Shown here piece after piece: positions 1 to 5,082 of a DNA stretch of 5,465 bases. The translations under genes and the position numbers were made by a program. How positions within the stretch are numbered: position 1 is the first letter of the stretch; each line of letters starts with the position of its first letter. Source of the stretch: Deltaproteobacteria bacterium. Lineage in GTDB: Bacteria > Desulfobacterota > DSM-4660 > Desulfatiglandales > Desulfatiglandaceae. Below the pieces are notes generated by a model that saw only the letters and a program-made list of their open reading frames with translations, searched no databases and was not told the DNA's origin. Location of the stretch: contig JAFDAP010000208.1 in NCBI GenBank assembly GCA_019313765.1, positions 1 to 5,465 on the forward strand, given 5' to 3'.

Positions 1-176
1 GGAATGATGGAATAATGGGTTTTGGGCCTCCGGCTCGTAGATGCACGATCCTACGCCTCGGAGAGAAAATGGAGAATTGGTGTTTTGGTAACATTCATCT
101 TTACCGGGAATTTAAAAATGTTAACAAATAATTAACCTCCTTTGAAAGCCAACATTCCAATATTCCATTATTCCAT
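1..176. repeat. Intergenic inverted-repeat region, possibly a small mobile repeat
   Basis: A perfect 12-bp inverted repeat brackets this stretch: ATGGAATAATGG at 7-18 and CCATTATTCCAT at 165-176. Inside it are an imperfect hairpin (28-40 pairing with 51-63, two mismatches and one G-U, 10-nt loop) and a short AT inverted repeat (GTTAA 120-124 with TTAAC 132-136). No credible reading frame lies here. The GGAAT/ATTCC-rich ends recall intergenic repeats that I remember from deltaproteobacterial genomes, but the family is not identified. The left end may continue beyond the window. A chance arrangement in AT-rich DNA is possible. Confidence 0.4.
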
Positions 177-256
177 GTATGCGGCAAAAAGACTAAGCCT
201 TAATAAACCACTTTAATTTCAATAAGTTGTAGAATTCCCGAGACGTATAATTATGT

Positions 257-514
257 TCAAATATTGTCCACGTCCTCTTCTTTCATGTGTTTGAGGATGT
301 GTCTTGTAATGCGAAGAAAAAAATAGAAAATTGTCATCAGAAAGGAGGTGCCGACTAAGACGGGAACCCAGAAACCGGCCTGATGCGCACGGTCGAGGCC
401 GATCCAGATGGAGACAAGAGAAAGGAAGCCGATGTAGGCGGAAATCAGGCCTAACGCAAGGATTAAAGACCAAAGCCATATTTTTTTAAAAGAGACTGGT
501 TCTCCCGAGATCAT
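257..514 (-). CDS. Small two-helix membrane protein translationally coupled to dnaA
   Basis: An 85-residue protein of unrecognised family. After a short N-terminal stretch (MISGEPVSFKK) it has a long hydrophobic segment at about residues 12-40, a second at about 47-69, and a charged C-terminal tail (RITRHILKHMKEEDVDNI). This predicts an inner-membrane hairpin with no visible catalytic motif. The ATG at 514-512 overlaps the dnaA stop TGA (513-511) as ATGA, the classic arrangement for translational coupling. A GGAG (526-529 on the plus strand as CTCC) lies 11 nt upstream, inside the dnaA tail. The frame stays open for 56 codons further upstream, but that part lies wholly within dnaA and is rich in Arg and Gln, so it is taken as shadow. 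The gene should be co-transcribed with dnaA. Function is unknown. Confidence 0.72.
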   Translation of the reverse strand: MISGEPVSFKKIWLWSLILALGLISAYIGFLSLVSIWIGLDRAHQAGFWVPVLVGTSFLMTIFYFFLRITRHILKHMKEEDVDNI

Positions 515-1860
515 TTTTTGATGTTCTCCAGTCTTTGGCTGAGAAAATCGATTTGATTCCTCAACTCGCGATCGGTCTTCATCTTGTGTTCTACGAGTTC
601 TGAGGCGTAGAGCACCGTGGAGTGGCTGCGGTTTATACTGCCGGCGATTTTTTCGACGGTTTCGTTCGTATGGATTCGACATAAATACGAATAGATGTTT
701 CGAGGGTAAGCAAAAACCTTTTTTCTCGACTTTGACCTTAGCATCTGGGGGTCAACCTTAAAATTGTCACAAACCAGCTTGTTTATGTCTTTTGTGGTGA
801 TGAAAGACTCGCCGGAGACGAGGCACTTTATGACATCCTTAGCCAGATCAGGGTCAATCCTGGCCTTAAGGAGTTGTGATTTTGCCTTGAGATAGTTGAT
901 GGCGCTTTCCATCTGTCGGACATCCCGATTAAGCCGGGTCGCGAGAAGATGGATGATTTCACCGGATAGCCTCATATTGTGCTCGGAAGCCTTTCTCTTA
1001 AGGATCTTGACCCGCGTGTCATAATCGGGTCTTTCAATGGTGGTCACCAGACCGGAGGTCAGCCGGGAGGACAATTCCTTGGACATATGAGGCAGGTCCT
1101 TGGGGGGAAGCGCGCTGGTGAACATTATTTTTTTGTTCTCATTTGTCAGGGCATCAAGTGTATATCCCAGCTCGATCTGGGTTTTTTGTTTACCACTCAG
1201 GAAATGAATTTCGTCGAGAAGGAGCACATCGCAACACCGGCGATATTTGTCCTTAAAGGCTTCGATGCGGTTTTTTTTGATGGAAGAGATCATCTCGTTT
1301 GTAAACTGCTCAGCCGTGATATAATAGACTCGGCTTTGCGGGTTTTCTTCGAGAATGGCCTGGCCTGCGGCCTGGGAAAGGTGTGTTTTTCCCAATCCAG
1401 TGTGTGCGAGCATAAGGAGGGTGTGATAGTCCCACTGGCCGGTTCGGGCCAGGGCCTTGGAGGCCGAGTAGGCAAACTCATTGGAGCGGCCGACAATAAA
1501 GCGGTCAAAGGTGAAGTCCCGGTTAAAACAGAGGTTTGCGCGGCCCGTGTGGCCCTGCAGATTCGGGAGCGTCAACTGGGCAGGTTCCGGGGTGTTATGA
1601 GAATCCGAGCTTTTTCTTTTCGGGGGCTGGACCTCAAACACCACATCCAGATGGCCGGCACCCGCCTTATGAAGGTTGTCCCGAATGAGACCCAGGTAGT
1701 TCTCCATGACCCAGTTGCGCGCGAATCTGTTGGGGCAGCCGAGCACGAGGTTTTTTTCGTCTTTCCCTAAAAAAGAGATGGGGTCAATCCACAGGGAAAA
1801 GCTGTTTTTTGGAAGAGAAGAGCTGATGCGGCCCTTTATCTCCTTCCAGATGGATAACAT
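511..1860 (-). CDS. dnaA: Chromosomal replication initiator protein DnaA (divergent)
   Basis: A 449-residue DnaA, close to the usual length, that binds DnaA boxes and opens the origin as an ATP-dependent oligomer. Domain I is at about 1-78 (IWKEIKGRISSSL, FSLWIDPI), followed by a short linker. The AAA+ core starts near 113 (NRDFTFDRFIVG). Walker A reads AHTGLGKTHL (152-161), with Ala where the family has the first Gly. Walker B is LLLDEIHFL (213-221). Sensor I reads TSA (248-250) where TSD is usual. Box VII holds the likely arginine finger R266 (SSRLTSGL), and sensor II has R315 (RDVRQMES). Domain IV is at about 351-449, with the helix-turn-helix signature INRSHSTV replacing GGRDHTTV. ATG 1860 is chosen because GGAG lies 7 nt upstream. 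A TTG two codons earlier (1866) would sit only 1 nt from that GGAG. The gene is not next to dnaN here. Family assignment is secure. That it is the main initiator is inference. Confidence 0.95.
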   Translation of the reverse strand: MLSIWKEIKGRISSSLPKNSFSLWIDPISFLGKDEKNLVLGCPNRFARNWVMENYLGLIRDNLHKAGAGHLDVVFEVQPPKRKSSDSHNTPEPAQLTLPNLQGHTGRANLCFNRDFTFDRFIVGRSNEFAYSASKALARTGQWDYHTLLMLAHTGLGKTHLSQAAGQAILEENPQSRVYYITAEQFTNEMISSIKKNRIEAFKDKYRRCCDVLLLDEIHFLSGKQKTQIELGYTLDALTNENKKIMFTSALPPKDLPHMSKELSSRLTSGLVTTIERPDYDTRVKILKRKASEHNMRLSGEIIHLLATRLNRDVRQMESAINYLKAKSQLLKARIDPDLAKDVIKCLVSGESFITTKDINKLVCDNFKVDPQMLRSKSRKKVFAYPRNIYSYLCRIHTNETVEKIAGSINRSHSTVLYASELVEHKMKTDRELRNQIDFLSQRLENIKK

Positions 1861-1913
1861 TGACAAGCTCCATGTAAGTTAAATAGGGTGAATATTCAGA
1901 TGTGATAAGTTTC

Positions 1914-1942
1914 GTTGTAGGGTGACTAAAAAATCATTGCAA
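1914..1942 (-). promoter_or_regulatory. Possible dnaA promoter (weak)
   Basis: On the minus strand TTGCAA (1942-1937) and TACAAC (1919-1914) are separated by 17 nt. Each matches the sigma-70 consensus hexamer at four of six positions, and they would start transcription roughly 50 nt upstream of the dnaA ATG. GGTGAC repeats overlap this stretch. The assignment is weak and rests only on spacing and position. Confidence 0.2.
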
Positions 1943-2166
1943 GGTGACCGTAAAAATATTAGCCGATTTCTACATGAATGCGAAGGGAGCTGTCAAAGGT
2001 TGTGGCTGGAAGCGAACATTTAGCCAGAGGTATCTTTTTGACATATGGTAACTTGTTTCATTCACAAGAAAAATTTTTTTGAGGTTGATAACTTACCGAG
2101 AAAAAAAGGAAATTTTAAAAAGTAGATTTGATTATAAATTCAGTCAGTTAATAGAAAAATTGGCTT

Positions 2167-2186
2167 TGTGCAAAAAATTGTCCACA
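2167..2186. promoter_or_regulatory. Pair of inverted DnaA-box-like sites
   Basis: TTTTGCACA on the minus strand (2175-2167) matches TTWTNCACA fully. Two bases on, TTGTCCACA (2178-2186) on the plus strand differs from TTATCCACA at one base. The second site also lies inside a 14-nt palindrome, AATTGT-CC-ACAATT (2176-2189). They may be DnaA-binding sites for origin function or for dnaA autoregulation. The divergent DNA-binding signature of this DnaA makes its exact box preference uncertain. Confidence 0.4.
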
Positions 2187-2213
2187 ATTGGAATCTGCTG
2201 TTTTCTTTGTTTT

Positions 2214-2381
2214 TCTCGGTTTTTTGGCGAGATTCATTTTTTTCTTCTTAATTTTTCCGGGTTTTTGCCTTGTAATGAACACTCGCAATTTTAAGGCGAG
2301 ATTCTTGCGGAGGATATAACCCTTTGTTATGTTTATATCTTTTGTGGCATATAATGATGATGAAGGTTTTTTGGCGAGATT
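2214..2381 (+). repeat. Three GGCGAGATT iterations, two in an exact 17-bp direct repeat
   Basis: GGCGAGATT occurs at 2226-2234, 2295-2303 and 2373-2381, spaced 69 and 78 bp. The first and third copies lie in an exact 17-bp repeat, GGTTTTTTGGCGAGATT (2218-2234 and 2365-2381). In the first two copies CTCG lies just upstream, so each can form a small hairpin: TCTCG 2214-2218 with CGAGA 2228-2232, and CTCGC 2282-2286 with GCGAG 2296-2300. The copies lie between dnaA and ddl, within the candidate origin. They could be iteron-like protein-binding sites. No known binding motif is recognised. Confidence 0.5.
2350..2355 (+). promoter_or_regulatory. Possible -10 element for ddl
   Basis: A perfect TATAAT lies 88 nt upstream of the ddl ATG, on the same strand. 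There is no good -35 hexamer at 16-18 nt. The nearest resemblance, TTGTTA at 2324-2329, is 20 nt away. TATAAT is expected by chance in DNA this AT-rich, so it is only a candidate. Confidence 0.25.
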
Positions 2382-2443
2382 TACCGAAGAAAAAATGTGG
2401 AAATATTTTTTTATTTTCAAGAAAATTTGGGGAAAATGGGTAG

Positions 2444-3379
2444 ATGAGAAGAAAAAAGATCGCATTATTGGCCGGAGGATGGTCGGGAGAAAGAGAGGTC
2501 TCTTTGAAGAGTGGAAGGGCGGTTTATTCGGCCCTTGATAAGGGGAAATATGAGGTCACCATGTATGATCCACGGGATGACCTTCAGGCATTGATGGAAG
2601 CGAAGAAGGAGATTGATCTTGCCGTGATCCTTTTGCACGGAAGATTTGGTGAGGACGGTCGAATTCAAGGGCTGCTCGATATCTTGAAAATCCCCTTTTT
2701 GGGCTCGGGCGTGTTATCCAGTGCCATGGCCATGAACAAGAATGTTGCAAAGGAAATCTATAAAGGTGCGGGCCTCAGGGTGGCAAAAGGTGTGCTACTT
2801 AAACTGGATGATGATTTGTCTGTTGAAGAGATCTCGGCAACATTGGGCCCTTACACATTTGTGAAACCAGCGGCCGAAGGGTCGAGCCTGGGCGCTTCTT
2901 TGTGCCGCAGCAATGAAGAGCTTGTTTTTGGAATTAAACAGGCGTTTCAGCACGACCGGGAGGTCATGGTTGAGGAATATATCGAGGGCAGGGAGGTCAC
3001 CTGCTGTGTTTTGGGCAACATGGCGCTTGAGACTCTGCCTCTGATAGAGATTGTGCCCAAGGCCGGGTATCGTTTTTTTGACTACAAAGCAAAATATACG
3101 TCCGGTGCAACCGAGGAAATATGCCCGGCGCATCTTTCCAGGGACCTTGCTGAAGGGGTTGAGGCCTGCGCAAAAAGGGCGCACCAGGCCCTGAAGTGCA
3201 GTGTGTGGAGCAGGAGCGATATGATCATTAGGGACGAAGAGATCTATTTGTTGGAGACAAATACCATACCGGGTATGACGGAGAACAGCCTTTTTCCTCT
3301 GGCAGCAAAGGCCGCAGGGCTTTCCCTTTCGGCATTGCTTGATAAAATGATAAATCTGTCTTTAACAGATTCTCGGTAA
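2444..3379 (+). CDS. ddl: D-alanine--D-alanine ligase
   Basis: A cytoplasmic ATP-grasp ligase that joins two D-Ala for the peptidoglycan pentapeptide. At 311 residues it is full length (E. coli DdlB has 306). Visible motifs, in order: AGGWSGEREVSLKSG (10-24, catalytic E16); LHGRFGEDGRIQGLL (64-78); IPFLGSGVLSSAMAMNK (83-99); VKPAAEGSSLG (140-150, S148); EEYIEGREVT (177-186); FDYKAKY (212-218); WSRSDM (255-260, R257 and D259); LLETNTIPGMT (269-279, metal ligands E271 and N273). Y218 aligns with the omega-loop Tyr of D-Ala-D-Ala ligases, which argues against a VanA-type D-lactate ligase. TAG directly precedes the ATG, so the start is fixed. The ribosome binding site is poor: GGGG 11 nt or GGG 3 nt upstream. 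No mur or fts genes adjoin it. Its last 18 bp overlap hypE on the other strand. Confidence 0.96.
   Translation: MRRKKIALLAGGWSGEREVSLKSGRAVYSALDKGKYEVTMYDPRDDLQALMEAKKEIDLAVILLHGRFGEDGRIQGLLDILKIPFLGSGVLSSAMAMNKNVAKEIYKGAGLRVAKGVLLKLDDDLSVEEISATLGPYTFVKPAAEGSSLGASLCRSNEELVFGIKQAFQHDREVMVEEYIEGREVTCCVLGNMALETLPLIEIVPKAGYRFFDYKAKYTSGATEEICPAHLSRDLAEGVEACAKRAHQALKCSVWSRSDMIIRDEEIYLLETNTIPGMTENSLFPLAAKAAGLSLSALLDKMINLSLTDSR
3362..3379. other. Tail-to-tail coding overlap of ddl and hypE
   Basis: The ddl stop TAA is at 3377-3379 on the plus strand and the hypE stop TAA is at 3364-3362 on the minus strand. The 18 bp encode both the last five residues of Ddl (LTDSR) and its stop, and the essential PRIC tail of HypE and its stop. 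No intergenic terminator is possible, so each transcript must run into the opposite gene. Confidence 0.95.
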
Positions 3380-4372
3380 CTGCTCGCCGGTCAGCATTGA
3401 AAGGATGCGGGTCCCCCCGACCCTCGTCTTGAGCAGGACCCTTCCGGGGTTTTTGCTCGTAATCTCGCCTATAATCTCGGAATGTTTTCCATACTGATGT
3501 TTTTTCATGGTGCGGAGAACCATATCGGCATGTTCCCTGGGAACAAGGACCAGGCATTTGCCCTCGTTGGCAACATAGAGCGGATCAAGACCCAGGACCT
3601 CGGAGGCAGAGAGCACGGGTTTTGAAATGGGAAGAGCGTGTTCAAAGACATTGATTCCGACACCGGAATGACTCGCAATTTCGTTCAGGGCCGTGGCCAC
3701 CCCACCCCGGGTAGGGTCCCGAAGAACATGGATTTCAGGCGTGACCTTAAGGATTGACGAGACCAGGGAATTGAGGGGTGCGCTGTCACTTACAAGCGCG
3801 GTTTTAAAAAGTAGACCTTCGCGCCGGGTAAGAATGGCAATGCCGTGGTCCCCGATATGGCCGTTAATAATCAGAACGTCTCCGGGCCTGGCATTGTTGC
3901 TGCTCACGTTCACGCCATCGGGGATCAATCCGATGCCTGCAGTATTGATGAAGATCTTGTCCATATGGCCTTTTGGGACGACCTTGGTATCACCGGCAAT
4001 TATACTTATGCCCGCCTCTTGAGATGCCTCGGCCACGGCATCAATGATTCTTGTAAGATCTTCCATTGAAAGGCCCTCCTCGAGGATGAGCCCGAGAGTG
4101 AGGTAGAGGGGGTGTGCGCCCTGCATGGAAAGATCGTTTACCGTACCGTGAACAGACAGACTGCCGATGTTGCCTCCGGGAAAAAAGATCGGGTCCACCA
4201 CGTAAGAGTCCGTGGTCATTGCAAGGTTGCTGCCGGACAATTCCACAACCGCACTGTCATCCAATTTTCTTAAGAAATCGTTGTCCAGCCGGTTCAGAAA
4301 TATGTCATTTACCAGTTCGTGGGAGGCCTCGCCCCCGCTTCCGTGATCAAGTCCGATTCTTTCGATATTCAC
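3362..4372 (-). CDS. hypE: Hydrogenase maturation protein HypE (carbamoyl dehydratase)
   Basis: HypE makes the cyanide ligands of the [NiFe]-hydrogenase Fe centre. HypF places a carbamoyl group on its C-terminal Cys, HypE dehydrates it with ATP to a thiocyanate, and the CN passes to iron on HypC-HypD. The 336-residue protein has the usual length and a PurM-like layout: LDHGSGG (8-14), LDDSAVV (37-43), MTTDSYVVDPIFFPGGNIGS (52-71), VHGTVNDLSMQGA (74-86), AGDTKVV (126-132), RDPTRGGVATALNE (218-231) and the terminal PRIC with acceptor Cys336. The start is GTG (4372-4370), with GGAG 8 nt upstream. An in-frame TAA at 4378-4376 rules out any earlier start. It stands alone in the window without hypABCDF and converges on ddl, overlapping it by 18 bp. 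It implies a [NiFe]-hydrogenase elsewhere in the genome. Confidence 0.97.
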   Translation of the reverse strand: MNIERIGLDHGSGGEASHELVNDIFLNRLDNDFLRKLDDSAVVELSGSNLAMTTDSYVVDPIFFPGGNIGSLSVHGTVNDLSMQGAHPLYLTLGLILEEGLSMEDLTRIIDAVAEASQEAGISIIAGDTKVVPKGHMDKIFINTAGIGLIPDGVNVSSNNARPGDVLIINGHIGDHGIAILTRREGLLFKTALVSDSAPLNSLVSSILKVTPEIHVLRDPTRGGVATALNEIASHSGVGINVFEHALPISKPVLSASEVLGLDPLYVANEGKCLVLVPREHADMVLRTMKKHQYGKHSEIIGEITSKNPGRVLLKTRVGGTRILSMLTGEQLPRIC

Positions 4373-4430
4373 TTTTTATTCTCCAATATGTGTGTTGTGG
4401 TCTTTTGGTGTCCCATAGGAGGCTGTCGGA

Positions 4431-4521
4431 AAACCCGCATCTCCCCGCAGGGGCGGGATTTCGCACGGCTCAAGCGGCGTTGCGCTCATCCTTCGTCACT
4501 GCGACGTACGTTCATGTACGC
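4431..4521. repeat. GC-rich hairpin block, REP-like
   Basis: Two hairpins stand out. AAACCCGC (4431-4438) pairs with GCGGGATTT (4453-4461, one bulge) around an inner CCCC-GCA-GGGG (4443-4453). Further right, CGTAC (4505-4509) pairs with GTACG (4516-4520) over a 6-nt loop. The text between them (TTGCGCTCATCCTTCGTCAC) resembles dispersed intergenic repeats that I recall from deltaproteobacterial genomes, so this is probably a dispersed repeat element. The family name is unknown to me. It lies just upstream of hypE and would be in its leader if transcription starts further right. Confidence 0.45.
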
Positions 4522-4538
4522 CTCATTTTGTAGCATAA

Positions 4539-4556
4539 CATTCGGCCCATTCGGCC
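4539..4556 (+). repeat. Exact 9-bp tandem duplication
   Basis: CATTCGGCC is repeated head-to-tail with no spacer (4539-4547, 4548-4556). It lies just right of the GC-rich hairpin block. It could be a target-site-like duplication or simple slippage. Confidence 0.6.
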
Positions 4557-4570
4557 AATCCGTAATGGTT

Positions 4571-4600
4571 AAAATAGTGATGACCACCTTCGAGTGTCAA
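4571..4600 (-). promoter_or_regulatory. Possible hypE promoter
   Basis: On the minus strand a perfect TTGACA (4600-4595) is followed after 18 nt by TATTTT (4576-4571, four of six matches to TATAAT). It points at hypE and would give a leader of roughly 190 nt that crosses the 9-bp duplication and the GC-rich hairpins. No better candidate was found closer to the GTG. The evidence is the hexamers and orientation only. Confidence 0.25.
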
Positions 4601-4779
4601 GAACAATTGCCGGGCGGGAGAGGTGTCACAAAAGCCGTGCGCTCGATTTAGGCAATTCTGCTCTTGTGATATTGAAGTGATGAAAAAAGGTGAAAGCATA
4701 AATAACATTCTGAAATAACAGAATAAATGCTGTTATGTTGGCCGGCTTGGGAGATTAAATCATTGTTGAACGAGAGCAA

Positions 4780-4795
4780 TGTTTCACGTGGAACA
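4780..4795. promoter_or_regulatory. parS centromere site
   Basis: TGTTTCACGTGGAACA is a 16-bp near-palindrome centred on CACGTG. It differs at one base from the widely conserved ParB site TGTTTCACGTGAAACA and at one base from the symmetric variant TGTTCCACGTGGAACA. It lies 373 bp upstream of parA, where chromosomal parS sites are often found. ParB-CTP clamps would load here and interact with ParA to segregate the origin. parB itself is not in the window but is expected downstream of parA. Confidence 0.9.
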
Positions 4796-4866
4796 TTCTT
4801 TCTCCTTTTCAAAAACAGGGGATTGTGTTATCAAATTTTGTAATAGTTCAGCCGTCTATTTTTCTG

Positions 4867-5082
4867 ACAGGATTAACAGGATGGACTGGATTATTTTTAT
4901 CCTGTAAATCAGAAGATATATCCTGTTTTTGAGAAACCTTGCTGTTAGCAATGACAGTTTCGTAAAAAGGCATTTCATCAGTCATTACTTCGCTATTCTC
5001 GCAATGACTGCATAAGAGACTTTGAACACAGGATTATGATTAAGGATGCACAGGACTCAAAATCCTGTTTATCCTGTAATCC
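4867..5082. repeat. ACAGGAT/ATCCTGT repeat cluster with two hairpins
   Basis: The outer arms are ACAGGATTAACAGGAT (4867-4882) and ATCCTGTTTATCCTGT (5062-5077), complementary at 15 of 16 positions. Each arm also has a local partner: 4871-4882 with 4899-4910 (11 of 12), and a second hairpin built from GGATTA 5031-5036 with TAATCC 5077-5082 and ACAGGA 5050-5055 with TCCTGT 5063-5068. ACAGGATTAACAGGAT-type repeats are, from memory, frequent between genes in deltaproteobacteria and other bacteria. The approximately 120 bp in the middle may be an insertion that split or separated two copies. Confidence 0.6.
4979..5010. repeat. Hairpin repeat of CATTGCGAG type
   Basis: CAGTCATT (4979-4986) and AATGACTG (5003-5010) form a perfect 8-bp inverted repeat with a 16-nt loop. 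On the minus strand it contains CATTGCGAG followed by AGCGAAG. This resembles a widespread bacterial repeat containing CATTGCGAGCGAAGCGAAG and ending in CAATGAC (recalled, not searched). It sits between the two ACAGGAT hairpins, so it may be a later insertion. Confidence 0.5.

Larger units (their letters stand above)
1861..2443. other. AT-rich divergent intergenic region, candidate oriC
   Basis: This 583-bp gap between divergent dnaA and ddl is strongly AT-rich, with many A and T runs, and has no convincing gene. Sites close to the DnaA box consensus TTWTNCACA are TCATTCACA (2058-2066, one mismatch), TTTTGCACA (2175-2167, minus strand, full match), TTGTCCACA (2178-2186, one mismatch) and ATTTCCACA (2404-2396, minus strand, one mismatch). 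The middle two face each other 2 nt apart. Repeated GGCGAGATT motifs and a very AT-rich run (about 2067-2160) that could serve as an unwinding element add to the picture. Position beside dnaA and about 2.4 kb from parS fits an origin. Degenerate boxes are common by chance in AT-rich DNA, so this is a candidate only. The region must also carry the dnaA and ddl promoters. Confidence 0.42.

Noticed and set aside
979..1770. A 263-codon open frame on the plus strand
   Set aside because: It lies wholly antisense to dnaA, has no recognisable domain or good ribosome binding site, and the dnaA frame carries all the family motifs.
1861..1866. TTG at 1866 as the dnaA start
   Set aside because: The GGAG would be 1 nt away, while ATG 1860 has the normal 7-nt spacing.
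2079..2465. Open frames of 71 and 105 codons on opposite strands in the AT-rich spacer
   Set aside because: Their composition (Phe, Lys, Leu-rich) only mirrors T and A runs. They have no motif and no convincing ribosome binding site.
2329..2538. A 69-codon plus-strand frame overlapping the start of ddl
   Set aside because: The nearest GGAGG is 15 nt from its ATG, the second half is an out-of-frame reading of ddl, and the Lys/Arg/Trp-rich product resembles nothing known.
4114..4651. Plus-strand frames running from hypE into the spacer
   Set aside because: They are antisense shadows of hypE that continue by chance into a repeat. Composition is rich in Arg, Ser and Cys and no domain is seen.
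4523..4708. A 61-codon minus-strand frame (ends AEWAECYATK) in the hypE-parA spacer
   Set aside because: It spans an inverted repeat and a 9-bp tandem duplication and lacks a recognised domain. It may be a degenerate fragment of a repeat, but it is not supportable as a gene.
4867..5082. ACAGGAT/ATCCTGT repeats as a CRISPR array
   Set aside because: Copies are short, face both directions, are unevenly spaced and have no uniform spacers.
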